DNA of 64,000 bases from Kushneria avicenniae (GTDB lineage: Bacteria > Pseudomonadota > Gammaproteobacteria > Pseudomonadales > Halomonadaceae), in NCBI RefSeq assembly GCF_900112585.1, contig NZ_FOLY01000004.1, forward strand, positions 186,001 to 250,000, in the 5' to 3' direction. Shown here in pieces: positions 18,040 to 27,694 of this stretch. The notes beneath the pieces were generated by a model. That model did not search any database. It saw only the letters and a list, made by a program, of their open reading frames with translations, and had not been told where the DNA came from. How positions within the stretch are numbered: the first letter of the stretch is position 1; every line of letters starts with the position of its first letter. A program made the translations under genes and the position numbers.

Positions 18040-19959
18040 ATGAAACGCCTGTCCTGCCTGCCCATGAGCGCGGCCGCCATATCGCTCATGCTGTTGATCT
18101 CACCGGCCGAGGCCAGAGTCACCGGCTTTGAGGTGACGTCAACAGCGCCCATGTATGAGGGCCGTCGCTTCGGCCAGGCCGGCAGATATCAGAAAATCGA
18201 GGGCGTGGCGCATTTTTCCGTCGACCCTGACGCCGAGCGCGTCGCTCACATCGCGGGGATCGACAGGGCTCCTCTCAACCATAAAGGCGAGGTTGAGCTC
18301 AGCGCCGAGGTGGTCATTTTACAGCCCACCGGCAAGCAGTCGGGAACGCTGTTTTACGATGTGCCGAACCGGGGACGCAATCTGAGCTTTGCACTGCTGA
18401 ACCGATCGGGCATCAGCGATCGATTCAGCGTCGACGATGCCGGTGATGGTTTTCTGATGCAGCGAGGGGATACTCTGGTCTGGGGCGGCTGGCAGACCGG
18501 ACTGGCCGATAACCTTTTGACCATGACCCTGCCGGTGCTTGAAGGCGTCACCGGCCCCTCGCGCGAGCAGTTCATCTTCGACAATACCGATCGTGTGCAG
18601 CGCGAGACGCTGAGCTATCCCGCCGCCAGCACCGATCACGACGCCGCCACCCTCACGGTGCGCGCCAGCCCACTGGCCCCCCGTCAAACGCCGAAAGGGC
18701 TGTCATTTCGCTATATCGATGACAGGACCATCGAGATCACACGCCCTGACGGCTTCGATGCTGGTGCCATTTACGAGTTCATTCATCCGGCCAGAAATGC
18801 GTTGCCTTCCGGGCTGGCCCTTGTGGCCACCAGTGATCTGGTGTCATTTCTGCGCGGCCGCCCGGGGCACGATGTGACACCCCCTATCCACAACATCGAT
18901 CACACCCTCGGGCTTGGCATCTCGCAGTCGGGGCGCTTTCTGCGCGATCTCATCTATCAAGGGTTCAACGCCGATGAGCAGGGCCAGCGCGTATTCGATG
19001 GCGCCATGGTGCATATTGCAGGCTCGCGCAAGACATTCACCAACGCCCTGTTCGCTCAGCCCGGACGCTTCTCGCGCCAGCACGAAGACCACGACTATCC
19101 GGGCGATCAGTTTCCCTTTACCTATACCTCATACACGGACCCGTTGACCGGCCGGACTGACAGCATTCTGGCGGCCTGCACGGCCTCGAACACCTGCCCT
19201 CGCCTGATGCACAGCGATACGTCCACCGAGTTCTGGCAGGGCCGGGCCTCACTGGTCTCTTCCACCCCTGACGGGTCACCGCTGAAGATGCCCGGCAACG
19301 TCCGGCTGTATTTCCTCGCAGGGCTACCCCATCTCAATGCCTGGGGCGCGGCGTCGGCGCACAAGGCCATGTGCCAGTACCCGACCAATCCGCTGAGCCC
19401 GGCGCCCGTCATGCGCGCGCTGGCACGCGACATGCAGGCCTGGATCAATGATGGTACCGCGCCCCCGCCCAGCCGCTATCCGGGTCTTGAACCCGATACG
19501 CTGGTGGCACCGGACGCGCTGGCCCTGCCGCGCATCAACGACACCATACCGTCACCGGTCGTCAACACGCTGCATGTCATGCATCACGACACCCAGCCGC
19601 CCACGATGGGCGCGGCCTACCCGGTGCGCGTGCCCCGCGTCGATGCCGACGGCATCCCCGAAGGCGGCGTGCGTCTTCCCTATGTAGTGGCGTCGCTGGG
19701 CACCTACCGGGGCTGGAACCTGCGCGCAAAGGGCTTCGCCGAGGGCGATCTGTGCAGTCTTGAGGGCAGCTATCTGCCCTTTCCGACCTCCTCTGCCGCC
19801 AATGACAGTCGGGCGCCGATCAGCGCCCGCTACGCCGACGAGAAGGCCTATCGCGAGGCAGTGCGGCAGGCTGGCGAACAGCTGGTCGAGACACGCCTGA
19901 TGCTGCCGGAAGATGTCGACATCGTGGTCAGGGAAGCCCCCGATTTTCCGGTCAGATAG
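18040..19959 (+). CDS. Exported alpha/beta-hydrolase-domain protein (Abhydrolase_10-like)
   Basis: 639-residue protein with a signal peptide (cleavage near AEA, about residue 25). It is a large alpha/beta hydrolase with the nucleophile elbow GISQSGRF (Ser297). VPNRGRN, AIYEFIHPARN, ARDMQAWINDGTAPPPSRYP and VPRVDADGIPEGGVRLP are conserved blocks I associate with the large uncharacterised periplasmic hydrolase family annotated alpha/beta hydrolase domain. The substrate is unknown. It stands alone. Confidence 0.75.
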   Translation: MKRLSCLPMSAAAISLMLLISPAEARVTGFEVTSTAPMYEGRRFGQAGRYQKIEGVAHFSVDPDAERVAHIAGIDRAPLNHKGEVELSAEVVILQPTGKQSGTLFYDVPNRGRNLSFALLNRSGISDRFSVDDAGDGFLMQRGDTLVWGGWQTGLADNLLTMTLPVLEGVTGPSREQFIFDNTDRVQRETLSYPAASTDHDAATLTVRASPLAPRQTPKGLSFRYIDDRTIEITRPDGFDAGAIYEFIHPARNALPSGLALVATSDLVSFLRGRPGHDVTPPIHNIDHTLGLGISQSGRFLRDLIYQGFNADEQGQRVFDGAMVHIAGSRKTFTNALFAQPGRFSRQHEDHDYPGDQFPFTYTSYTDPLTGRTDSILAACTASNTCPRLMHSDTSTEFWQGRASLVSSTPDGSPLKMPGNVRLYFLAGLPHLNAWGAASAHKAMCQYPTNPLSPAPVMRALARDMQAWINDGTAPPPSRYPGLEPDTLVAPDALALPRINDTIPSPVVNTLHVMHHDTQPPTMGAAYPVRVPRVDADGIPEGGVRLPYVVASLGTYRGWNLRAKGFAEGDLCSLEGSYLPFPTSSAANDSRAPISARYADEKAYREAVRQAGEQLVETRLMLPEDVDIVVREAPDFPVR

Positions 19960-20152
19960 CAGTGCCTGTCGGGGCATCCTCCCGGTGTCCGATCATGCCG
20001 ACGCTTGAAAACCCGCTACACTGATGGTCCTGCCAGCGCTCACATGACACCGTCAGAGCGCGCTGGCACCCCTTCGTTTTTGCACGGATGCTGACGTCCT
20101 TTCATGATGGATCGCTTTTCAATGGCATGTCCCGATGCACGCATGACACCTC

Positions 20153-21403
20153 ATGCGTGACCGCCGGCTTTTCCGCTCGCTGAGTGTCTACAACTATCGG
20201 CTCTGGTTTGGCGGGGCCATGGTGTCCAACATCGGCACCTGGATGCAGCGTATCGCCCAGGACTGGCTGGTGCTGACGGTTCTGACAGCCCATGATGCCA
20301 GCGCCATGGGCATTACCATGGCGCTGCAGTTCGGCCCGCAGCTCCTGCTGCTGCCGCTGTCCGGCTTTGCCGTGGACTATTTCGATCGCCGCCGTCTGAT
20401 CATGCTTTCCCAGGCGCTGCAGGGCCTGCTGGCACTGGGACTTGGCCTTTTGACCCTGACCGGGGCGGTCACGCTGTGGCAGGTCTATCTCTTTGCGTTC
20501 GCCCTGGGCTGCGTGACGGCCTTTGATGCCCCGGCGCGTCAGGTGTTTGTCAATGATCTGGTCGGCGAGAAGTTTCTGGCCAACGCCGTGGCGCTCAACT
20601 CCACCTCGTTCAACGCCGCACGCATGGTGGGCCCGGCCGTGGCCGGCATTCTGATTGCCGCTGCCGGCACCGGCTGGCTCTTTATCATCAACGCGGTCTC
20701 CTTTGCCGCCGTACTGGGTGCCCTGTGTCTTTTGCGCGTCAATGAGCTGCACATCATCGAGCGGGCCACGCAGCGCCGCGGCAGTCTGACCGAAGGCTTT
20801 CGCTACGTGCGCCACCGCCCGGATCTGAGTGCGCTGTTGATCATGCTCTTTTTGATCGGCACCTTCGGGTTCAACTTTTCGGTTTTTATTTCAACCATGT
20901 CGGTGAGCGTCTTTCACGGCGATGCGCACCAGTACGGACTTTTGACCACCTGTCTGGCCATCGGCTCGGTGACCGGCGCGCTGCTGGCCGCCCGACGCGA
21001 GCAGCCCCGCATGGCGCTTTTGCTGGTGTCGTCGCTGTCGTTTGGCGTGTTCTGCCTGCTGGCCGCGCTGGCCCCCAGCGTCTGGCTCTTTGCCATCGCC
21101 CTGGTGCTGACGGGGCTTTCGGCGCTGACCTTCATGACTGCCTCCAACGCCACCATGCAGCTCACGACCACGCCTGCCATGCGCGGTCGCGTGATGGCGC
21201 TGCGCATTGCGGTCACCATGGGCGGCACGCCGATCGGTGCGCCCATTGTGGGGGCAATCGCCGACCACGCCGGCCCGCGCTGGGCGATGCTGGTCGGGGC
21301 CGCCGCCGGGCTTCTGGCCGCACTGGTCGCCCTGAGGGCCAGAGCGCTGGAACGTCGGCGCACGGCTTCCGGGACCGCTGCCAACGCCGTCGCCAGCGAC
21401 TAG
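20153..21403 (+). CDS. MFS transporter (EntS/MFS_3-like)
   Basis: 416 residues and about 12 helices. YNYRLWFGGAMVSNIGTWMQRIAQDWLVL, DYFDRRRLIMLSQ, AFDAPARQVFVNDLV and LNSTSFNAARMVGPAVAG are signatures of the MFS_3 (EntS-like) exporters, which include siderophore and macrolide exporters. The C-terminal half ends in a short Arg/Ala-rich tail. Export is likely; the substrate is unknown. No biosynthetic cluster adjoins it. Confidence 0.85.
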   Translation: MRDRRLFRSLSVYNYRLWFGGAMVSNIGTWMQRIAQDWLVLTVLTAHDASAMGITMALQFGPQLLLLPLSGFAVDYFDRRRLIMLSQALQGLLALGLGLLTLTGAVTLWQVYLFAFALGCVTAFDAPARQVFVNDLVGEKFLANAVALNSTSFNAARMVGPAVAGILIAAAGTGWLFIINAVSFAAVLGALCLLRVNELHIIERATQRRGSLTEGFRYVRHRPDLSALLIMLFLIGTFGFNFSVFISTMSVSVFHGDAHQYGLLTTCLAIGSVTGALLAARREQPRMALLLVSSLSFGVFCLLAALAPSVWLFAIALVLTGLSALTFMTASNATMQLTTTPAMRGRVMALRIAVTMGGTPIGAPIVGAIADHAGPRWAMLVGAAAGLLAALVALRARALERRRTASGTAANAVASD

Positions 21404-21559
21404 CGCGCGGGCTGCTTATTCAAAGCGTTATTTCACTTCTTTTCCGGGAAGTTCAGGCGTATAGTGCGCTCGCTTTCGGCCGCCCGGTCGAAGGCCCTGC
21501 TTTCGAAAGACCCGTCGGCGCCTCCCTCCTGCCGACGCTGATCAGGACCCACACGCCTC

Positions 21560-22894
21560 ATGTCACGCCAACTGTTCTCGATGGCCCTTGCGCCACTGCT
21601 CGGACTTTTTATCTTTGGAATCGGCAACGGTTTTCTGATGTCACTGGTGACGGTGCGTCTGGACGCCGCCGGCGAATCCGCCACCACCATCGGCTGGATA
21701 TCGGCCGCCTTTCATGCCGGTCTGGTCATCGGCGCGCTCTTTAGTGACCGGATCCTGCTGCGCATCGGTCATATCCGCGCCTATGCCTGTTTCGGTGCGC
21801 TCGTGGCGGTGACCGTGCTGGCTCAGGGCCTGTGGGTGAACGCCGAATTCTGGTTCGTCATGCGCTTTTTATGCGGCTGGGCCACGCTCGGCGTCTATCT
21901 GGTGATCGAGAGCTGGCTTTTGAGTGCCGCGGACCCGAAGGTCCGTGGTCGTCTGCTGGCGCTTTACATGATCGCGCTGTATGGGGCCGGTGTGATCGGG
22001 CAGCTGCTTCTGGGCGTGGCCGATATCGGCGACGATTCGGCCGCCTTCATGGTCATTGCCATACTGGCGGCCCTGTCCATTCTGCCGCTGGGACTGATTC
22101 CGCGCGTCTCGCCCCTGATCGAACACGCCGAGCCGCTCTCCCCCTGGCGGCTGATCACGGTGACACCGACCGGTGTGGTCGGCTGTTTCGTGGCCGGACT
22201 GTTGATATCGGCCGTCTATAGCCTGGTGCCGCTGTACTTGCAGCGCAGCGGCCTCGAGCTTTCCGAGGTCGGCCGCATGATGGCCATCGTGATTCTCGGC
22301 GGCATGCTGTTGCAGTATCCCATCGGGCGCTGGTCGGATCGTCACGACCGACAGATGGTGCTGATTCTGACCAGCGTGGCGCTGTCCGTGCTGTGTTTCG
22401 GGCTGTTATTGATCGGTGATGGTCCCCTGCTGATGGCTGGCGTGCTCTTTTTGATCGGCGGCAGCGTGTTCGTGCTCTACCCGGTTTCGATCAGTCACGC
22501 CTCTGACCGGGCGCCGGCAGGCGCGCTGGTGCGCATGAGTCAAGGGCTTTTGCTGATCAACGAGCTGGGGGCCACTTTCAGCCCGCCGTTGATCACCCCG
22601 GTCATGTCGCGGCTGGGTAATGGCGGGCTGTTCATGGCGATGGGCGCACTGGGCGCGGTATTGGCGGTCTTTCTGCTATGGCGGCGCAGCCAGCGTCCGG
22701 CGCCCATGCCAGTGGCGCCCTTCACGTCCAATCCGCCGCAGTCGGTGGTCGGTGCCGAGCTGATCGTGACCGCCGCTCTGGTGCAGGGCGCCATCGAGCA
22801 CGAACACCATGAGGATCTCTCGCAGGTCGTGCCTGATGTGGCCACCGCCCAGTGTGATTCGATCAGCGGTAACGAAACGCCGCGACCGGCGTAA
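21560..22894 (+). CDS. MFS transporter (YcaD-like)
   Basis: 444 residues and 12 helices. The first half holds LGLFIFGIGNGFLMSLVTVRL, DRILLRIGHIRAY, VYLVIESWLLSAADPKVRGRLLALYMIALYGAG and the second half PIGRWSDRHDRQMVL, an arrangement I associate with E. coli YcaD and its relatives. A hydrophilic C-terminal tail of about 55 residues contains an EHEHHED cluster. The substrate is unknown. It converges on the siderophore receptor gene. Confidence 0.84.
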   Translation: MSRQLFSMALAPLLGLFIFGIGNGFLMSLVTVRLDAAGESATTIGWISAAFHAGLVIGALFSDRILLRIGHIRAYACFGALVAVTVLAQGLWVNAEFWFVMRFLCGWATLGVYLVIESWLLSAADPKVRGRLLALYMIALYGAGVIGQLLLGVADIGDDSAAFMVIAILAALSILPLGLIPRVSPLIEHAEPLSPWRLITVTPTGVVGCFVAGLLISAVYSLVPLYLQRSGLELSEVGRMMAIVILGGMLLQYPIGRWSDRHDRQMVLILTSVALSVLCFGLLLIGDGPLLMAGVLFLIGGSVFVLYPVSISHASDRAPAGALVRMSQGLLLINELGATFSPPLITPVMSRLGNGGLFMAMGALGAVLAVFLLWRRSQRPAPMPVAPFTSNPPQSVVGAELIVTAALVQGAIEHEHHEDLSQVVPDVATAQCDSISGNETPRPA

Positions 22895-22976
22895 CGCCAG
22901 AATCTGCGACACCCTGCTGCTCCGGGGCTGATCCGGGCCGGCAGGGTATCGGGGGCTGCTCGAAGGTACTCAAGCG

Positions 22977-25283
22977 TTAGAACGTGGTGCTCAGCGTTAC
23001 CGTGGCACTGCGCGGCTGACCATAGATGGAGCCGGCATAGAAGCCATAGCGCTCGTAGTAGTGCTTGTCGAACAGGTTATCGAGATTGAGTGTCACGCTG
23101 GTGGCATCGGTGATGTCATAGCTTGCCATGGCATTCCAGATGGCATATCCCGGCCACTTGACCGCCGTGGACTCGGTGCTGACACCGTTGGTGGGACGGC
23201 CGGCCGGACTGGAAAGAGCATCGATATGGCTCTGGGCATAGACACCGCCCCCGAAGGTCCAGCGATCAAGCCATCCAGCAGGCTGATACGTCGTTGACAG
23301 CTTGAACAGATGTGACGGGTCGCTGCGACCGTCGGCATCTACCCGACGAAAATGCAGATAGGTATAGCCGCCGTAGACGTTCCAGTTCGGCGTAATGGCA
23401 CCGGCCACTTCCAGGTCGACCCCTTCCGTTTCATTGCCGGTGCCAGCCTTGTAGGCCTGGCCACCGCTCGGGGTGAGATTGCCACCATCCAGCACGGCGG
23501 CGTTTTCCTGCCGGGTGCGGAAGTAGGCGGCGGACGCGTTCAGACGACCGTCAAACCACTCACCCTTCACGCCCGCTTCGTAGCTGTCTCCTTCCAGCGG
23601 CTTGACCCGATCACCGCTGCTGGTTTCGCGGGTCTGCGGGGTAAAGATATTGGTATAGCTGGCATACAGCGAGTAATTGTTCGAGAGGTCATACACCAGT
23701 CCGGCATAGGGCGTGAAGACGCCGTTTTCCTGCTGGCTGCTGGTGCGCTCGCCCTCATAATCGCGGCTTTCGGTCTTGTAGTAGCTGGCACGTGCGCCCA
23801 GGATGACCGACAGCGGTTCGGTGACGTTCAAGCGCGTCGCCGCGTACACACCGCGCAGACGCGTTTTGGTGACCTGCGAGCGACCGGTTCTGGTGGCGTT
23901 CATGTTGACGTCGCCATCGACCCCGTCACGCCAGTCGGTAATCGCCAGACCATTGGTGCGGAACATGCAGCCCGGCGACTCGACGGTGGTCGTGTTGCTG
24001 GTCATCACACAGTCCGATTCAAGGCTGCGATCACGCGTGCGGCTTTCGCTATAGCCGAACATCACATCATGCTCACGCCCCAGCAGATCATACTTGCCGC
24101 TTAAATCGAACCGAACGGCGCGCTGGCGGGTCTCTCTGTCCTGTTGTATCCCGTTGAGGATGGCGCCACTGCCATCCTGATCCCAATAGCCGATATAGTC
24201 GCGCGCCGGACTACGGTTGACCTTGGCCACTGCCAGGTGATTCAGGGCGCCGATATCGCTCTGGGCGATTTCGACATTGAGCTGCCAGTCGTCGTTGAAC
24301 GAGTGCGACAGCGACGCAAATTCGGTATTGATTCTGGACTGTGCGACGCTCCAGTGCGGGGCCACATTGGTACTGCGCGGCAGGTCGGTCACTTCGCCGT
24401 CGGCAAACCAGATCGGTACGTTGGCGCCCCAGCCGGCCCCGCGAGTCCTGCGGTATTCGTACTGATAGCCCAGCCCCAGCGTGGTGTCCTCGCTGGCATC
24501 GAACTCGAAGCTGGCAAGCGCTGCCCGATTGCGATTGGATTCGTTATCGCGAAACGAATCGCCTTCCTGCTGGGTCACCACAAAGCGCGAACGGATGCTG
24601 CCATCCTCGTTGAGCGGCAGATTGAGATCGGCGCCGATGCGGGCCTTGTCCCAGCGGCCATAGGAGGCATAGGCGCTGCCGCCGAACTCCTTTTGCGGGC
24701 GCTTGCGTACCAGATCCACGGTCGCTGACGGATCGCCGGTGCCGCCCAGCAGGCCGTTGGCCCCACGTACGATATTGACGCGTTCATAAAGATCCATGCT
24801 CAGGGCATTGCCGCTGCCGCCAAAGCCCGAATCGCCGGGAAACTGCAGGCCATCCACCCGCCAGTTGTTGATGCTGTAGCCACGGGCACGATAGTCGGTA
24901 CGCACGCCGACATCGGATTTGCTGGTGCTGATGCCGGGCGTCAGCGCCAGCGCGTCTTCCAGATCAACCACCCGACGGTCATCCATCTGCTGGCGGGTAA
25001 TGGTGGTTACCGACTGCGGTGTCTCACGTGGGGATAGATCAAGCCCGGTGGCGCTGCGGGTATCAGGGACCGTATAGCTGTTGGCAAAGCCGCTTTGATA
25101 GCCCGAGGCCTCGATCGTCATGGGGGCCAGCTCGACAGCCGAAGGCGCACCATCAACGTCATCAGCAGGCTGGGCAAATGCGGCCGTACTGATCAGGCCA
25201 CTGGCCAGAGCGACGGCGGCGGTGAGAGACGTCACCGGCCATCCGATCGGACGGACGAAAGTCTGCGAGGCGCAATAATTCAT
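22977..25283 (-). CDS. TonB-dependent siderophore receptor (FhuE/FpvA-like)
   Basis: 768-residue outer-membrane receptor. A signal peptide (cleavage after AAFAQ, about residue 38) is followed by a TonB-box region (MTIEASG), the plug domain (SPRETPQSVTTITRQQMDDRR through VRGANGLLGGTGDPSATVDLVRKRP) and a 22-strand barrel ending in the C-terminal Phe needed for assembly. The plug is typical of ferric-hydroxamate and mixed siderophore receptors. There is no N-terminal signalling domain, so it does not use an ECF sigma/anti-sigma relay. Instead a two-component system is encoded divergently, with a Fur-like box between. ATG 25283 places the signal peptide correctly. Confidence 0.92.
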   Translation of the reverse strand: MNYCASQTFVRPIGWPVTSLTAAVALASGLISTAAFAQPADDVDGAPSAVELAPMTIEASGYQSGFANSYTVPDTRSATGLDLSPRETPQSVTTITRQQMDDRRVVDLEDALALTPGISTSKSDVGVRTDYRARGYSINNWRVDGLQFPGDSGFGGSGNALSMDLYERVNIVRGANGLLGGTGDPSATVDLVRKRPQKEFGGSAYASYGRWDKARIGADLNLPLNEDGSIRSRFVVTQQEGDSFRDNESNRNRAALASFEFDASEDTTLGLGYQYEYRRTRGAGWGANVPIWFADGEVTDLPRSTNVAPHWSVAQSRINTEFASLSHSFNDDWQLNVEIAQSDIGALNHLAVAKVNRSPARDYIGYWDQDGSGAILNGIQQDRETRQRAVRFDLSGKYDLLGREHDVMFGYSESRTRDRSLESDCVMTSNTTTVESPGCMFRTNGLAITDWRDGVDGDVNMNATRTGRSQVTKTRLRGVYAATRLNVTEPLSVILGARASYYKTESRDYEGERTSSQQENGVFTPYAGLVYDLSNNYSLYASYTNIFTPQTRETSSGDRVKPLEGDSYEAGVKGEWFDGRLNASAAYFRTRQENAAVLDGGNLTPSGGQAYKAGTGNETEGVDLEVAGAITPNWNVYGGYTYLHFRRVDADGRSDPSHLFKLSTTYQPAGWLDRWTFGGGVYAQSHIDALSSPAGRPTNGVSTESTAVKWPGYAIWNAMASYDITDATSVTLNLDNLFDKHYYERYGFYAGSIYGQPRSATVTLSTTF

Positions 25284-25300
25284 GAATGACCCTTTAATAA

Positions 25301-25319
25301 AATAATAATGATTAGCATT
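25301..25319. promoter_or_regulatory. Fur-like box between the receptor and two-component genes
   Basis: On the minus strand the core AATGCTAATCATTATT differs from the classic Fur palindrome (AATGATAATCATTATC) at only two of 16 positions. It lies 18 bases upstream of the receptor start and 70 bases upstream of the response regulator start, so iron could repress both directions. Confidence 0.7.
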
Positions 25320-25389
25320 TACCATTCCGGGGGCCGCAATTATATTGGCGCCTCTGGCTGGGAACCTTTGGCTCTGTGGGGCATATGTA

Positions 25390-26169
25390 ATGGACTGTAT
25401 TGGTGACGTGACAGACCTGGCCGTGGGCGCCGAACAACACGACGAATGCCCGCTGGTGCTGGTGGTGGATGACGATGACGAGATTCGTGAGCTGGTCTGC
25501 GACTATCTCACCGGTATGGGATATCGCACCCGCTCCGCCGCCAACGGTCGCCAGATGTGGAATCAACTCGATGACAGTGTGGATCTGGTGATTCTCGATC
25601 TGATGCTGCCGGGCGACGATGGCCTGACCCTGTGTCGCGCCCTGCGCCACCGGGGCGATCTGCCGGTGATCATGATCAGCGCTCGGGGCGCCTGCGCCGA
25701 ACGTATCATCGGCCTGGAAATCGGCGCGGATGACTATCTGTGCAAGCCCTTTGATCCGCGCGAGCTGCTGGCCCGCATTCGCGCCGTGCTGCGCCGCCAA
25801 TCAGCGGATTGCCGACCCGCCACGACGGCATCGACCAATGAGACCGCAATCCATGAGCGGCAGATCGCCGACTGGCGTCTGGACCTTCAGACCCGTCGGC
25901 TGCGCGCCGGCGATGGACGCGTCATTGATCTGCCCCGCTCCGATTTCATGGTACTCCAGGCGCTGAGCGAGCAACCCAACCGGATCGTCAGTCGCAACCA
26001 TCTCAGTCACAGCGCTTTCGGGCGGGAATACTATCCTGACGACCGCGCCATTGATGTCTGCATCAGCCGGCTGCGCCAGGTGCTCGAGGATGACCCCCGC
26101 CGCCCCCGCTTTATTCGCACCATTCGCAATGAGGGGTATCTGCTTGAGCTGCCCGACACTGCCGAATAA
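25390..26169 (+). CDS. OmpR/PhoB-family response regulator
   Basis: 259 residues. The receiver domain (about 25-145) has the acidic cluster VVDDDDE, phospho-acceptor Asp70 (ILDLMLPGDDG) and the conserved Lys in LCKPFDPRELLARI. A winged-helix DNA-binding domain follows (LPRSDFMVLQAL, AIDVCISRLRQVLEDDPRRPRFIRTIRNEGYLL). ATG at 25390 with GGGG upstream was preferred over the earlier TTG at 25345. Its stop shares one base with the kinase start. The placement opposite a siderophore receptor suggests it controls that receptor, as PfeR does in Pseudomonas (inference). Confidence 0.9.
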   Translation: MDCIGDVTDLAVGAEQHDECPLVLVVDDDDEIRELVCDYLTGMGYRTRSAANGRQMWNQLDDSVDLVILDLMLPGDDGLTLCRALRHRGDLPVIMISARGACAERIIGLEIGADDYLCKPFDPRELLARIRAVLRRQSADCRPATTASTNETAIHERQIADWRLDLQTRRLRAGDGRVIDLPRSDFMVLQALSEQPNRIVSRNHLSHSAFGREYYPDDRAIDVCISRLRQVLEDDPRRPRFIRTIRNEGYLLELPDTAE

Positions 26170-27563
26170 TGCGCGCACGTCGAGCAGTTCGCCGATTGTG
26201 GCCCGACTCACTGTTTGCTCAGTTGAGCCTGATCCTGGTGATCGGTGGGCTTTCAATACAGTTGATGTTCAGCAGCATCTGGTATGACGTGCGCTTTGGA
26301 CAGGTGCTGGAAGAACCAGCGCGGCTGGTAATCTTTCGCACGCTTGATGCCATGCGACATCTCGAGCGCGACCGACCGATCGAGGCGTTGAACTCCGATA
26401 CCTTTCACGTCGAGCTGCGCACCTCACCACTGCCCATGGCGGCGAGGATGGATACCGCCCATCAAAATGTGGAACGCCTGCTGCAGGATGCCCTGCAGCG
26501 TGAAATGGGCGATGCCCTGCAGCTGTCGCTGATCGATGTGACACTTGAAGACGACGACGGCCATGCCAATACCTGGTCCAGCCTGTTCGGCCTCTCCCGG
26601 GTGGTCGGGCGGTTCAATTATCAGTTGCGCCTCCCCACCGGGCAGTGGCTGCATATCCGGGCCGTTCAGGCACAGGGCTGGAATGGTCGGCCTGCCTGGC
26701 AGGTGCTGGGCGACTACGCCATGCGCGTTTATCTGCTGCGTGCGCTGGCGCTGATTGTCGTGGCCCTGCTCGTGGCCCGGTTGAGCACTCGCCCACTGAG
26801 GCGCCTGGTGCGGGCGGCAGCGGCGCTGGGGCGGGATATCCGCCAGCCGCCCCTGCCGATCGAAGGCCCCCGGGAGATGCGCCAGGCCGCCGAGACGTTC
26901 AATCTCATGCAGCAACAGCTGATCGATCTCATGGATGAACGTACCCAGCTGCTGTCGGCGGTCTCTCATGATCTGAGAACGCCGCTGACCCGCATGCGCC
27001 TGCGAGCGGAGGGCATCACGGAGGCCACGTCGAGAGACCGGCTGATTGCCAATATCGATCAGATGGAGACCCTGATCGCCTCGCTGCTGGATTCCGCCAG
27101 CCACAGTGCCGTGGCCCGGGGCCACGCGCCTTTCGATCTGGCCGGGCTGATGGATGAGGTGGTCAGCGAATTTGTCGATACCGGCAGCGACGTTCGCCGT
27201 GAGGGCGTGTCAACGGCCGTCATCACCGGTCACGCGCCGGGCCTGCGCCGGGTGCTGCACAACCTGATTGATAATGCGCTGCGACATGCCGGCAACGCGC
27301 GTTTGAGTCTGCAGACCTTCGATGACCGGATCGAGATGGCCATCCAGGACGATGGTCCCGGCGTCGACGAGACTGCTCTCTCCGACATCATGCAACCCTG
27401 GCGCCGTGGCGATACGCCCGCGGATGCCGGCGCGCTCGGCTACGGGCTGGGACTGAGCATTGCGCGCAGTATCGTGATGGCGCATCAGGGCCGGCTGACG
27501 CTGGCCAATCGGGAGAGTGGCGGCCTGCGGGTTGTGGTGACCCTGCCCACTCAGGCGTCATGA
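26169..27563 (+). CDS. Sensor histidine kinase
   Basis: 464 residues. Two membrane segments (about 17-37 and 190-212) enclose a periplasmic sensor of about 150 residues. HAMP, HisKA with the phospho-accepting His267 (VSHDLRTPLTRMR) and HATPase_c follow: N box HNLIDNALRHAG, G1 DDGPGVDE, G2 GYGLGLSIARS. It is translationally coupled to the response regulator (TAATG). The periplasmic sensor may detect the ferric siderophore or iron, given the neighbouring receptor. This is inference from context. Confidence 0.9.
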   Translation: MRARRAVRRLWPDSLFAQLSLILVIGGLSIQLMFSSIWYDVRFGQVLEEPARLVIFRTLDAMRHLERDRPIEALNSDTFHVELRTSPLPMAARMDTAHQNVERLLQDALQREMGDALQLSLIDVTLEDDDGHANTWSSLFGLSRVVGRFNYQLRLPTGQWLHIRAVQAQGWNGRPAWQVLGDYAMRVYLLRALALIVVALLVARLSTRPLRRLVRAAAALGRDIRQPPLPIEGPREMRQAAETFNLMQQQLIDLMDERTQLLSAVSHDLRTPLTRMRLRAEGITEATSRDRLIANIDQMETLIASLLDSASHSAVARGHAPFDLAGLMDEVVSEFVDTGSDVRREGVSTAVITGHAPGLRRVLHNLIDNALRHAGNARLSLQTFDDRIEMAIQDDGPGVDETALSDIMQPWRRGDTPADAGALGYGLGLSIARSIVMAHQGRLTLANRESGGLRVVVTLPTQAS

Positions 27564-27694
27564 CGTGTTTGCAGGCCAGCCGTCAACAACAAAGGCGGCC
27601 CAGCGGGGCCGCCCCTGATCTCCATCAGTGCAGTGGCGTCAGTGCTTCGGTTTCCAGGGGCTTCGGTTTCCAAGCACCTGGAGGCATGAGTCCC

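Noticed and set aside
27594-27672. GGCGGCC/GGCCGCC hairpin and twofold GCTTCGGTTTCCA repeat after the kinase gene
   Set aside because: The hairpin lacks a T tract and the repeat is only two copies; I could not support a terminator or a functional repeat element.
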